A stretch of DNA of 64,000 nucleotides from Hyphomicrobium_A sp963759735 (GCA_963759735.1 CAVXAF010000001.1:512679-576678), one strand, 5' to 3'. Shown: positions 47,472-56,306, counted from the first letter of the stretch. Notes: a model not told the origin generated them from the sequence alone. Numbers and translations are program-made.

Positions 47472-47499
47472 AGCGGCCCGGATCACTCCGGGCCGCTTT
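47472..47499 (+). terminator. intrinsic terminator
   Basis: Perfect 11-bp stem agcggcccgga / tccgggccgct with a 4-base loop, followed by ttt. It lies 65 bp after the 84-residue secreted-protein gene and may also serve the convergent PRC-barrel gene. Confidence 0.8.
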
Positions 47500-47516
47500 C
47501 ATTAAGTGGGCCACGG

Positions 47517-47870
47517 TTAGCGGCTATTCGGTTCGTTATAGGTTGGTGCCGCCTCGAGGCTTTCCTTCGTGGCTGTCGTCGTCACCAGGAGATCGTTATT
47601 GCTGCCCGTGGTGAACTTCATTTGGTCGAAAGGCAGTGCGACATCCTTCTCGCCAAGGCCGACACCCACGATCACGGACGCGATCTTGCCGTCCCGATCA
47701 AGGATGACGTCGTTCACGTCACCGACCGTTCGTCAGCTGCGCACGCGTTGATGGCGTTGCGGCATCCTTACGGGAGATTTGTTCTGCACCTGCGTCGCAC
47801 CGTTATCCTGTGCAACGGCGGGGACTATCACAAGCGGTGCTAGAGCGGCGACTGCGATAGTCCTCTTCAT
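47517..47870 (-). pseudogene. secreted PRC-barrel protein, frameshifted
   Basis: ATG 47870 starts a signal peptide (MKRTIAVAALAPLVIVPAVA, then QDNGATQVQNKS) that stops after about 45 codons. The neighbouring frame carries the PRC-barrel part VNDVILDRDGKIASVIVGVG, DVALPFDQMKF and NNDLLVTTTATKESLEAAPT, ending at 47517. Proteins of this kind are common exported PRC-barrel proteins in Hyphomicrobiales. The junction near 47720 has lost the frame and probably some residues (the GDVNDVI region is compressed). Confidence 0.78.
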
Positions 47871-48055
47871 TTCAAAATTACTTTGTGCCGTGCCTACGCG
47901 GCACATGAAGACAACGGCTTAGTCAAGCCGCTGTTCCCCTTGCACGACGTCGCGCGGGCATGTTGCAGGGCACACCTACATGCACACTGTGCAGGAACTT
48001 CTGCGGACGTGATGTGTTGCCAAACCAGGGTGAGGAACAACAAAGAGGTGTAAAA

Positions 48056-48295
48056 ATGCTCAAAAGTCTCGCCGCCCTTGGTGTAGCGGCCGTGATGCTG
48101 TTTGCAGTCCCGCAGGGTGCAAGCGCCCTTCCAGGTCAGGCATCCGGCATCAAGAACTCCGAAGCGACCAACATCGTGAAGGTCCACCGTCGTGGCTGGC
48201 GCCACCGCCATTACCGGCATCGTCATTGGCGGCATCGCCACCGGGGTTATCGTTATCGGTACTATCGCCGGCCCCATTTCGGCATCTACTTCTAA
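48056..48295 (+). CDS. small secreted His/Arg/Tyr-rich protein (79 aa)
   Basis: Signal peptide MLKSLAALGVAAVMLFAVPQ (cleaved near ASA-LP), a short linker, then a strongly basic tail (VHRRGWRHRHYRHRHWRHRH, RYRYYRRPHFGIYF). Such YRHRHW-type tails are frequent in small exported proteins of Hyphomicrobiales; function unknown, possibly metal or polyanion binding at the cell surface. AGAGGTG precedes ATG 48056. A terminator-like hairpin follows. Confidence 0.75.
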   Translation: MLKSLAALGVAAVMLFAVPQGASALPGQASGIKNSEATNIVKVHRRGWRHRHYRHRHWRHRHRGYRYRYYRRPHFGIYF

Positions 48296-48325
48296 ATTCT
48301 TGTCTGCATGATCTGCTCCGCAACT

Positions 48326-48352
48326 TGCCCCGGCGACACCCATCGCCGGGGC
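48326..48352 (+). terminator. hairpin after His/Arg-rich gene
   Basis: Stem tgccccggcga / tcgccggggca with a short cacccat-type loop, ending about 57 bp after the stop at 48295. The T-run is weak. Confidence 0.65.
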
Positions 48353-48443
48353 ACTCTTCATAATGAAACTCGCATCCCAGGTATACGGAACTGGTCCGTC
48401 CGTGACGGCGATGCCCAATCCAATTCCCGTAGGAGGAAGAAAG

Positions 48444-48590
48444 ATGAGCAAGTCGATCAATCCCAAGCAAGCTGAAGAGATGGCCAAGAAAAAACCAGGC
48501 CAGCAGGATGCCAACCCGCCGAGGAAGACCAGCACTGACAATCCCGAGCGCAATCCGCGTGATCAGAAGGGGCGCGGTGGCAGCAAATAA
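48444..48590 (+). CDS. 48-residue Lys/Pro/Asn-rich protein
   Basis: Begins MSKSINPKQAEEMAKKKPGQ and ends RNPRDQKGRGGSK. AGGAGGAAGAAAG lies directly before ATG 48444, a strong start. Hydrophilic, probably disordered; no family recognised. It resembles in style the 63-residue protein at 56307. Confidence 0.65.
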   Translation: MSKSINPKQAEEMAKKKPGQQDANPPRKTSTDNPERNPRDQKGRGGSK

Positions 48591-48810
48591 TTTGCCGTCA
48601 AGACGCCAGCTAGCTGCTCGAATATACATTGGCGCGGCGCCTTGTCTGCCCGCTGATCGGTCTACGCTCGACACCAGCTTTGTTTCCTTAGCGACTATGC
48701 GCGCCGACGTCGGTAAACCCGGAATGATGTCGTCCGCGGACATCATCGACAGAGTTCAACCCACCACGGATTGCGCGCGACGATGACTGCTACTGGGACG
48801 AACCGACTGT

Positions 48811-48965
48811 GTGCGTCGCACCTTGGGAAGCGAGCGGCTGCATCGCTATTGGCCCTGAGCCGACGTGCTTCACTCACTAACCAGCTTTCGCCGTCGAGTG
48901 CAGATCGGACATGCATGCGAATGGCTGCGCCATCCGTTGCTGACCCACCTCGGACGTCAAGTATG
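48811..48965 (+). repeat. dispersed repeat copy B (diverged)
   Basis: The left part (about 48811-48865, with gcatcgctattggccctgag) matches copy A at about 37516-37572. The right end (ccgttgctgacccacctcgg) matches the right end of copies A and C (gctggtgacccatctcgg). The middle is diverged. Same orientation as A and C. It lies about 105 bp beyond the 3' end of the lipase-like gene. Confidence 0.65.
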
Positions 48966-49069
48966 CTCGTCCTGGGTAACCCGCCACGTCGCTTTGCAGA
49001 GAAGCTGAAGTCCTGGTCAGGCTTTAGGAAGTTCTCCAGCGTTGCCAATCTCTGCGCAATTCCTTGATA

Positions 49070-50425
49070 TCAGGCCCGCTCCGAATTTTCGCGCCACACC
49101 GCGACCAAGTGGTCGGCGACCGTCGTCACCACGCCTTCATCGCGCATGTAAGCGTTATGATAGAGCGCATCGGAGAGACGCTTCCACATGGTATCGGGAT
49201 CGGCGATGCCGCCCTCAGCTTCCTCGTTGGCGACGACGCAGTTATAGAGGCTTTGCGCGGCGGTAAAGAGAGCTGCATCGTCGATGCCGCCAAGGTTGAT
49301 GGCTTCAAGGCGTTCCTCGCGGGCGGCGACCAAGTATGGCGGCACGCGCGTCACGCCCACGAGCTTGAAAGGACCGTCGCCACCGAACGCCGCGCCAAGG
49401 ACGCCGCCATGGATGGCCGACGTCAGGAGCTTGCCGTAGAGAAAGGCCCCGCCGGCACGCGCCAGGAGCCAGATGGCGAAATAGACGGCTCCGTAGATCA
49501 CGGGCACAAGCAGAAGGAATGTGAAGTCCGCCCCCAAGGCGAGGCCGTACGTGCCGGCCCGGATCTTCGTGACGATGGGCTCGAAAAAATAGGAAGCTGT
49601 CCAGGCGAAGAACGCTAACGTCGCGATCACGCCGGCAAGCGAGGCAAAGGCCGTGAGCGCCCGCTTGGCTGCCTCCGTCGTGACGTACTGTGGATTGATG
49701 AGGGCCGCCTTCTCGAGCAATTGCATAGCCTCGTCCCGCGGGCTGTGGACGACCTGCCAATGCCCGGGTGCAATCGTATGGGCGAGGTGCCGGATCGAGA
49801 GGCCCTTGCGCGCCAACTTTCGCAAGCCGGCAACCAAGCTCAAGAGGCCGAGCGCAAAGAGGCCTCCGAAAAAAACGATCGCCTCGATTTTCTTGTTGCT
49901 GTCGCTGGACAGGACCTCGATCAAGTACCAGATCATGATCGCCGGGACGACGAGCCCGAGTAGGGTCTGAAACAGTGCGATCAGCCGGGGCACCAGCTTC
50001 AGGCGCCGGGCGAAGAACGGGGTGCCGAAGGTGACGATGCCCCCTCTATGGGGCGAGCGCCGGGCACGCGCCAGCGCCTCGACCGTAACGTTGCCGCCGT
50101 GGCTGTGGGCGATGATGGCGTGGGGGCGACCTTGGCGGTCGAGTTTCCTGAGCACTTTCACCAGTTCGGCTGAGCCTTTGAGGCGGTCGAAGTCAGAGTT
50201 CTGCCCTGACCAGTGCAGCGGCCATATCTCGGCGCCGGGCATGCCACGCTCGGCGAGGCGATAGATGAGGTAGTCGCTGAAATCGGAGCCTTGCTGCCAC
50301 CACCGATGTCCCTGGTCGGCTAAATCGGCGTCGTTGGTTCCGTGCACGGTCACGATGACTGGTCCCTTCAGCAGCGTTCCGTTTTCTTCTCCCTTCGCGT
50401 CGCCTCCCTGCAGACGTTCTTGCAT
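49070..50425 (-). CDS. membrane-embedded alpha/beta-hydrolase (lipase-like)
   Basis: 451 residues. An N-terminal hydrolase core has the oxyanion-type VIVTVHGTNDADLADQGHRW and nucleophile motif AHSHGGNVTVEALA (Ser in HSHGG), plus GGIVTFGTPFF. Several hydrophobic spans follow (LIALFQTLLGLVVPAIMIWY, IVFFGGLFALGLLSLVAGL, VIATLAFFAWTASYFF, FLLLVPVIYGAVYFAIWLL). A C-terminal soluble region contains RRPHFG-unrelated acidic helices and the HIS-bearing YHNAYMRDEGVVTTVADHLV. It looks like a membrane-attached esterase or lipase; no substrate can be named. It lies 26 bp after the membrane-protein gene, forming a two-gene unit bracketed by repeat copies B and C. Confidence 0.7.
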   Translation of the reverse strand: MQERLQGGDAKGEENGTLLKGPVIVTVHGTNDADLADQGHRWWQQGSDFSDYLIYRLAERGMPGAEIWPLHWSGQNSDFDRLKGSAELVKVLRKLDRQGRPHAIIAHSHGGNVTVEALARARRSPHRGGIVTFGTPFFARRLKLVPRLIALFQTLLGLVVPAIMIWYLIEVLSSDSNKKIEAIVFFGGLFALGLLSLVAGLRKLARKGLSIRHLAHTIAPGHWQVVHSPRDEAMQLLEKAALINPQYVTTEAAKRALTAFASLAGVIATLAFFAWTASYFFEPIVTKIRAGTYGLALGADFTFLLLVPVIYGAVYFAIWLLARAGGAFLYGKLLTSAIHGGVLGAAFGGDGPFKLVGVTRVPPYLVAAREERLEAINLGGIDDAALFTAAQSLYNCVVANEEAEGGIADPDTMWKRLSDALYHNAYMRDEGVVTTVADHLVAVWRENSERA

Positions 50426-50451
50426 TACGTGTGCCCTCGCCTTTCCCAGAG

Positions 50452-51768
50452 CTAGTGATCAGCCGGCCTGTCGCCGGGGGTGGCCACTGCTGGAGAGTCC
50501 GTCCACCCCCGGGGCAGCCAGAGCAATACGATTATCGCCGCGACGCAAATGGCCACGAGGCCTCCGATGCTGGCCATGGTAGCGCCAGAACCAAGCAGCC
50601 GCGTAAAGACCGCCGCGACGACACCGTATTTTAACACGGCTAGAGCGGCGGCGATGGCGCTGCCCATTTTGCCAACGGCCTCGATATCCTTGTCCCTACG
50701 CCGATAGAAGAAAAACACCATCAACAGGGTCCAGACGCCGAACGCCAAACTAAGTACAGGCGTGACGATACTGAAAGTGCCGCGTCCCGAGAGGCCGTAT
50801 AGCGCTGAGACCGACTCCACGAACGCCTGCGACATGAACGGAAAGAAGAGAACTGCCGCCGTGCCAACGATCACGGAGAATTCTATGCGCCTCGCGCTCG
50901 CTCGGTAATTTGCCTCCATGCCGCGGTTCCACGTTACGAGCAGGATGCTGATTGTCAGCAACACAAGCAGGAAGAATACCTTCATAGGCAGCGTCAGCGC
51001 ATGTGCCATCGAGGTCAGAGACCGCCGATCGGAGTGCGAAAAGTTCTCACTGATAGCGGTGCTGAGACGCTGTTGCGCGCGACAGCATTCTGCATCGTCC
51101 TGCAACGGCGGCGACGCCGTGGGCCGCGTCGACGCGAAACAAAAGCGCTTGCGCTCCGGGCCGGCTGTGGATTCAAGAAACTCGTCGCGATCGCAAGAGC
51201 GGATGAAGTCACCGAGTCCCCATCGAGATTGACTGACTGCCCGGAGTCCTTGCAACGCCGTCAGCATGGGAAGGCGCTCGCACGCGCCGCCCTCGGCACA
51301 GGTGACCCCTTCGCCCTGATCCGATGTCAGGATGGAAGGCGCAATTTCCCAGATCGACCGCTTAGGGCTTGCAAGCAAGCTCATCGCGATCAGGAACGAC
51401 AATCCGCAAAGGATCAGACTTCCAGCGGCAAATCGCAGACGGCCGAACGAAACATGCCGCCAGTAGAAATCGACAAGGGCTGCCGAAGGGACATAGAAGG
51501 CAAAGAGCGCCACGATCCCAAGCGTCGGGAAGAAGATGAACAGATGGCTGTCCATCGTAGCAAGGTCGAACCAATTGCTATCCCAAAACTCATAGGCCAG
51601 CACCGCCGTGGTCGCCGCGAACGACACGGCGAGGGCGAAGAAGACGCCGAAGACGAACGCCCGCGACCAGACACCAATATCGTGAGACACCCCATTGCCC
51701 CCCAGCAAGTTCGACCAACGCGAGTGTCTATAAAACAATTTTGGCGCGAAAGGGTGCGTGGTTCCCAT
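50452..51768 (-). CDS. polytopic membrane protein, partner of lipase-like protein
   Basis: About 438 residues from ATG 51768 (a TTG at 51825 is also open). At least eight hydrophobic spans are seen. Examples are FVFGVFFALAVSFAATTAVL, LFIFFPTLGIVALFAFYVPS, LILCGLSFLIAMSLL, VFFLLVLLTISILLV and VAICVAAIIVLLWLP. A cysteine-containing non-membrane loop (about 140-250; TCAEGGACERLPM, CDRDEF, FCFAS, ECCRAQQRL) is probably periplasmic and disulfide-linked. No family recognised. It is the first gene of the two-gene unit with the lipase-like protein. Confidence 0.6.
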   Translation of the reverse strand: MGTTHPFAPKLFYRHSRWSNLLGGNGVSHDIGVWSRAFVFGVFFALAVSFAATTAVLAYEFWDSNWFDLATMDSHLFIFFPTLGIVALFAFYVPSAALVDFYWRHVSFGRLRFAAGSLILCGLSFLIAMSLLASPKRSIWEIAPSILTSDQGEGVTCAEGGACERLPMLTALQGLRAVSQSRWGLGDFIRSCDRDEFLESTAGPERKRFCFASTRPTASPPLQDDAECCRAQQRLSTAISENFSHSDRRSLTSMAHALTLPMKVFFLLVLLTISILLVTWNRGMEANYRASARRIEFSVIVGTAAVLFFPFMSQAFVESVSALYGLSGRGTFSIVTPVLSLAFGVWTLLMVFFFYRRRDKDIEAVGKMGSAIAAALAVLKYGVVAAVFTRLLGSGATMASIGGLVAICVAAIIVLLWLPRGWTDSPAVATPGDRPADH

Positions 51769-51853
51769 TGCTTGGCGGTGCTGCTGATTGGCCCGAACCC
51801 GTAGCTGCTCCGACCAGCGCTGCAACGTGCTCTAACCCTTAACAGCCCGGAGC

Positions 51854-51955
51854 CAGCCGACGATCCCGGGGGCCAACCGGTGTCGCTCGCTTGTCGAAGG
51901 TGAGCGGACGTCACGCCCACCCGCTCTCATCGACGCTGGTGACCCATCTCGGACA
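51854..51955 (+). repeat. dispersed repeat copy C
   Basis: 102 bp matching 37557-37658 at 98 positions by direct reading, in the same orientation. It lies about 85 bp upstream of the start of the membrane-protein gene of the two-gene unit. Confidence 0.9.
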
Positions 51956-52168
51956 TCAGGCACAGCGAGAACTGGCCGTGCCCTCCTGCGCCGTCGCTCG
52001 GACAACGGGGGATAGGAGAATCACCTAAGAGCCAAGATGATGTCCGCCACTGCCTTGGGCTCTCCACCGCGCCGAAGTCCGTTGTCAGGTGGCAAGGGGT
52101 GGCCCCTTAGAACGCTTAGGAACCTTTCCATTACACGCTGGTTGTCCATGAGACAGCGAGGGAATTTC

Positions 52169-52360
52169 ATGTCGAAGCCAGTGCTGCTCAGCGATGAGCG
52201 CGAGAAGAAGGTAACTGAGGGTCAGGCAGAGTTAATCGCGGGCCTGAAGGAGCTTCTCGCCACGGCTGAGAGAGGCGAGCTTCGATCGTGTGTTACGCGA
52301 CGGTCAGTACTGGAGACGCGCTTCTTCGGCATGTTCACACGCCGGCTTGTGGAGGCATGA
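52169..52360 (+). CDS. small hypothetical protein (63 aa)
   Basis: Starts MSKPVLLSDEREKKVTEGQA at ATG 52169, with GCGAGGGA upstream. Predicted helical and soluble (LIAGLKELLATAERGELRSC, VLETRFFGMFTRRLVEA). No known family. Divergent from the two small genes to its right. Confidence 0.5.
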   Translation: MSKPVLLSDEREKKVTEGQAELIAGLKELLATAERGELRSCVTRRSVLETRFFGMFTRRLVEA

Positions 52361-52469
52361 GCTCGTAGGCGTTTCACAGATGCTGAACCTACGCCTGATT
52401 CAGGCTGCCGGCGTGCTGTGACAGCGGTCGCCTCAGGAAGAGTGTTGAACACCCCCAAGGAATTAAATC

Positions 52470-52670
52470 TCAACCATCCAGGTCTTTGAACGCTTCGGCG
52501 ATTGCTACCTTCTCCGGCTTCCGAACCTCCGGGCTTGCCTTGTTCGCAGACTTTCTTTCGGGCGGGACAGGGACATTCTCAGGCGGTTCCGCCTGACGGT
52601 GTGCCGGCTTCAGCGTTGGATTGTATAGACATGGGATCCTCCAGCTAGCCGAAAGGTCGATCCAGGTCAT
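52470..52670 (-). CDS. possible small protein coupled to upstream gene
   Basis: 66 codons with an ATGA overlap to the stop of the 52667-52867 gene. After a short N-terminus the frame reads LYNPTLKPAHRQAEPPENVP and EVRKPEKVAIAEAFKDLDG, protein-like and hydrophilic. An alternative ATG with a good GGAGG site at about 52633 is in another frame and gives only 17 codons. Function unknown. Confidence 0.4.
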   Translation of the reverse strand: MTWIDLSASWRIPCLYNPTLKPAHRQAEPPENVPVPPERKSANKASPEVRKPEKVAIAEAFKDLDG

Positions 52671-52867
52671 TTAGTTCCGTTCAGCTCCGTGCCCTCAGCC
52701 AGAGCGAGCATAGCTAAAGCAAGCGCAAGATCGTTGTTCGCGCCCTCCTCTAGCCATTTCTCGCACGGATCCCGTTGAGCTGTTGTGCCATCCGGTCGAG
52801 CGACTTGTGTGCACGTCAAACTGGCACCGCGACCTACGTCGAAGTCGTCATATGGGTGGTTACGCAT
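52667..52867 (-). CDS. small hypothetical protein (66 aa)
   Basis: Begins MRNHPYDDFDVGRGASLTCT at ATG 52867, directly after GGAGGGACAA, a strong ribosome binding site. The C-terminal half is a probable helix (NNDLALALAMLALAEGTELN). Two cysteines. No family recognised. Overlaps the next frame by four bases. Confidence 0.5.
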   Translation of the reverse strand: MRNHPYDDFDVGRGASLTCTQVARPDGTTAQRDPCEKWLEEGANNDLALALAMLALAEGTELNGTK

Positions 52868-52927
52868 TTGTCCCTCCGCGTTGAGGGCATAGTTGAGCCG
52901 CATGAGGCAAGTTCTGGGCAAGGACAG

Positions 52928-53281
52928 TCAACTGTCCGCAAAATCGAGTAACAATGCTCTCGGAGCGGTGGATCTTTTCAAATGGTTCTCGCGCATCAGC
53001 GCCCGTAGACCGTTCGTATTAAGCGATGTTTCCTCGTTGATCAGGCGCGCCAGTGATGTCAAGCAGCGCAGCCGGAACAATTTATTGACAAACGAAAGCG
53101 CCCGGTGATGACGGCTGAAGATGATCTGGTCGGCGACTTCGCTCTCACCAAGATAGAGCGAGATGCTCGGGCCGAGGTCGCCAACATCGGACCGAGCCGC
53201 TGTCAGATTGCGAAAGTTGGTAGGCGACCACCTATTGCTTTCGGTGCCGTCGGTTGAGGTGGTCAGCAGACCGCAGGCTCC
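52928..53281 (-). pseudogene. 117-codon open frame without a start codon, possible gene relic
   Basis: Read on the minus strand this frame is open from the stop at 53282-53284 to 52928 and has protein-like composition (DLGPSISLYLGESEVADQII, ALSFVNKLFRLRCLTSLARL, INEETSLNTNGLRALMRENH). There is no usable ATG, GTG or TTG in its first half. Across the stop, the same frame continues upstream as CPREVLLHGDQFIAFSLDD. This suggests one gene of at least 148 codons interrupted by a nonsense codon. No family recognised. Confidence 0.35.
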
Positions 53282-53284
53282 CTA

Positions 53285-54322
53285 ATCGTCGAGCGAGAAG
53301 GCGATGAACTGATCGCCGTGCAGCAAGACTTCGCGGGGGCATTTCGCTGGGCGAGCGATGCTCCCCCAGGCTAACGGCTACCGTCTTATCCGCGCAGTGA
53401 TCAGTCACAATGCGGACGCCACATAGTCCCGCAAATCGAAGAAGAGGCGCTGGCCGAGACAGGCAATATGATTTTAGGCGCCTGTCTCGCGACATGGCCA
53501 ATATTCTCGGACAGCCACTGACAGTCTACGTTCCGAACGTCAGACGTGGCAGCGACGCGAGTTTTTTTCGGTCGGACAACGATCGAGCGAGCAGCGAACT
53601 CGTGCTCTTTCTTTACATCAACTTTTCGATTCTGGCGGTCGACACACGAGGCTACATCGCGACGGTGATGGATTTTCCATCAATGAGAATTTGAAAGTCG
53701 TTTCAACACCTTCATTGCGTCTGTGTTTAACACGACGCCTGGCGATTAAGAGGGTCGTCTTCGCAGAGCTTCGAGCGGAGTAGGGCGGGGCGGCGCCCAT
53801 GAAGGCTTTATGAAAGCGGTTGGCGAAGGAACACGCTTGGCCTGCCGGCGCGTTGGCCGGTCGGGCCTGTGCCCGCGACCGATCTTAGGGAGCTACAATC
53901 GCTCCTCACGGCCACACCGGCGGCGGCGGTCGGCCAGCTCTTTGTCCGAAATAACTCGCAACAGCTCGCTTACTTTTACTAAGTAAAGCTCGTTGACGGG
54001 TGGGGCGTCAGTTCGCCTTCTCACTTCAGCGCCGATTTCAGCTGCGCCTGTTGGCAAATGGTCTTCGCGCATCGAGCACCGCCTCTCATGCGCCTAACCT
54101 CCTCCAAGAGAGGTTGTTCCAATAAATTGTCCGAAATCGTACATTGGCTCGGAGCGCTGATAACTCCGCAAACTCAAAATATTAGCAATCAGACGTCGCC
54201 TGACCGTACGATAGCGGCAGAGCAGGTGTTTATCTCGTAGCGGATGGCTTGAGGCTCTGCACCCGACGACGGCGCCCTCGTGGTCCTCGGCTGTCCTTTG
54301 GGGATCATCGGAGAAGATCCTG
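53285..54322. other. intergenic region with a possible AraC-type relic
   Basis: Mostly without supportable genes. On the minus strand near 53800-53870 the frame reads QACSFANRFHKAFMGAAPP, which resembles the second helix-turn-helix end of AraC-family regulators, with no N-terminal part. A plus-strand frame at 53410-53694 is not convincing. Confidence 0.3.
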
Positions 54323-54549
54323 ATGCCGCGCTATTTCTTCCATTTGCACACAGAGGCAACAGTCGAGACCGATTACTGCGGTGTGGAGTTTGCTTGCCTG
54401 AAAGATGCAGTCGCGGACGCCCAGATTGCACGGTCGGACTACCTGCGTGAGGAGGCCATCGATGATGAAGGGGTTCGCGTCGGTGCAGGTTTGAGATTGA
54501 GGACGAGTTTGGAAATGTAGTGGCCGAGGTGCCTCGTCGTGACCTTTGA
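54323..54549 (+). pseudogene. DUF6894 family protein, frameshifted near its end
   Basis: From ATG 54323: MPRYFFHLHTEATVETDYCG and AVADAQIARSDYLREEAIDD, the usual N-terminus of DUF6894 proteins. A one-base shift near 54480 sends the frame to an early stop at 54520. The other frame gives the expected ending FEIEDEFGNVVAEVPRRDL with a stop at 54549. DUF6894 proteins are about 75 residues, widespread in Hyphomicrobiales, of unknown function. The family call is strong. Confidence 0.85.
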
Positions 54550-54709
54550 GGGTATTGGTGTCTGGTCGCGTCAACGAGGCTAGGATGGCGCCCTTCGTCA
54601 CTGATTGACGAGAAACGGTGGTTACACTCGCCCTGAAGAATGAGTGGTGAACGCAGCGAATCTGCGCCCGCGTCTTCTGCACGAGATCAACCCAATCGCC
54701 ATTTATTTC

Positions 54710-54886
54710 TTATTTGTCGCCGCTTTCATTCAACACAGCAACGGCACCGCCGAAGACAGCGATTCCGGCGACGACGCACAGCGCTTCGTGGTCGGTGCAA
54801 AGTGTCTTGTGGCTCCCCGGGGCAGAACTGCAGCCGGCTAGGATAATCGCGATCGAGATCGCAAGCGCTACAGACCTCTTAGACAT
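54710..54886 (-). CDS. small lipoprotein (58 aa)
   Basis: Begins MSKRSVALAISIAIILAGCS; LAGC is a lipobox, so the mature protein starts at the cysteine and is only about 40 residues. It then reads SSAPGSHKTLCTDHEALCVV, AGIAVFGGAVAVLNESGDK, with two more cysteines and a Gly/Ala/Val helix. A GTG four codons upstream (54898) is an alternative start. A decayed relative lies on the plus strand at 11749-11930. Function unknown. Confidence 0.7.
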   Translation of the reverse strand: MSKRSVALAISIAIILAGCSSAPGSHKTLCTDHEALCVVAGIAVFGGAVAVLNESGDK

Positions 54887-55139
54887 ACGCTTACTCACAC
54901 ACGCACATACTTGGAGGCAAGGGTAACGTACTGGGTGGGAGGTGGCTGTAGACTTGGCGACACATTCGCCGGCGATCGATATGAGAAAGAATGTCCGCCA
55001 GCGTTAGCTACCCTGCTGTGAGGATCGGCATCCCGCCCCTTCACCGACCGGACATCCTGCGCGGCTGAAAACCGCAGGCAGGCGTTCGCGCGTAAGGCAA
55101 TCGTGAGGAAAAGGGCTCGCTAGCAGAAAACAAGTTCCG

Positions 55140-55502
55140 CTAGGCCGCCCTTACCTGTCCCGGCTTCAAACCCAGCATGCCGATCTCATTTCGAGAGAGT
55201 GAGCGCCGTGCGGTGATGGGTGCGTTTTGATCAACCTTTGCGAACGCGCGGATGGCGTTCATACCCCGTCGTTGCTCCGGCTCGGCCACGACGTAGCTTT
55301 CGGTGACGACGGAACTTCTCACATACTGGGATGAGCCCGTCTTGCGGGAGACCGTGAGGTCCGCCAGCCAGCCGAACACACCTCCAAAAGGCACCAATTG
55401 TTTGCTGATCATCGTTGAGGCTTGCACCTCAGGTTGGCTGGGACAATCAAATACCGCGGTCATGGACAACGAAATCTTCCGTGCTGCTAATTCGTCTGAC
55501 AT
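55140..55502 (-). CDS. hypothetical protein, doubtful
   Basis: The open frame reaches 55670; ATG 55502 (MSDELAARKISLSMTAVFDC) is the first with plausible composition after it. The sequence includes MISKQLVPFGGVFGWLADL and QRRGMNAIRAFAKVDQNAPI. No family recognised, no clear ribosome binding site. It may be a relic. Nothing else is seen between 54899 and 55842. Confidence 0.3.
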   Translation of the reverse strand: MSDELAARKISLSMTAVFDCPSQPEVQASTMISKQLVPFGGVFGWLADLTVSRKTGSSQYVRSSVVTESYVVAEPEQRRGMNAIRAFAKVDQNAPITARRSLSRNEIGMLGLKPGQVRAA

Positions 55503-55842
55503 CAGGGCGCAGCAGTGCCGTTGATGGCTCTCTCCTCCTTCGGGTCCTTTGCGAACCGCGGACCACAATCGATTTTGTGGGCCACGGGCCATTGCTTGCT
55601 GCACGAGGAATGACGGCGTCGGGTCATCCTCCGACGTCGCCGCAGTCATGCCATGAGCGCCACCGCGCACGAAACCTACGGGCGCACTTGCTGCGCTGCG
55701 AAATTTGGCGTGGGAAGAGTTCGGAGGCGGAGTAGGGGAACCTGCGGCTAGCGCAACGTGGCCGCCTCGGTATTCATTGATCTTTCACTATCCCATGAGG
55801 TGGACCGGTCTGCTCTGGGCCCCACAGTGTAATTTGTCGAGA

Positions 55843-56094
55843 ATGCCATATAGGTCAGACCAACGCAGGCATAAGCGTCGACAAGTGGACAGGCCGGCTC
55901 GGATTGCTCTGTCAGCGGGCGTAGAGCCCTGCCGGATTACCGAGATTTCTGAAGGCGGCGCCCGCTTGAAAACGGGATCGAGCGGTTGGCTACCGCTGCG
56001 CTTCGATCTTATCGATGTGTTCAGTGGTGTGCGGCGCGCTGTCATCAGGGTGTGGTCGCGTCACCAAGATATTGGTGTGCGTTTTCTGAAGTAA
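55843..56094 (+). CDS. single PilZ-domain protein
   Basis: 83 residues: the N-terminal arginine cluster (RRHKRRQVDRPARIAL, containing RxxxR) and the second motif ITEISEGGARL (the D/NxSxxG-like part) mark a PilZ domain. The C-terminal strand is VWSRHQDIGVRFLK. It probably binds cyclic-di-GMP and signals by protein contact. The acidic residue of DxSxxG is replaced by glutamate (EISEGG), so affinity may be altered. ATG 55843 is chosen from the domain boundary. It stands alone, but the window has several cyclic-di-GMP synthases. Confidence 0.8.
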   Translation: MPYRSDQRRHKRRQVDRPARIALSAGVEPCRITEISEGGARLKTGSSGWLPLRFDLIDVFSGVRRAVIRVWSRHQDIGVRFLK

Positions 56095-56306
56095 GTCGGC
56101 CCATGCTAATAAGCGGAAAAGGACTTTCTTCGACAATTGGCTTAACGCAGACGAGCGGTTCGTCGCAGCATTTTTGCTCGAAGTTTGCGATGGGGCTTAG
56201 TCACCGTAGGCCCCGGCAATCTTGTAGGCGCGCCGAACCGACTTCGAAGTCGGAACCAGGACCGGCCGCTCGGCTTTCTCTCACGAAGAGCCAGAGGACG
56301 AAACAC

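Noticed and set aside
48827..51955. Repeats B and C considered as insertion-sequence ends of a composite transposon
   Set aside because: No transposase lies in or next to the repeats, copy B is diverged in the middle, and no target-site duplication is visible. Kept only as dispersed repeats.
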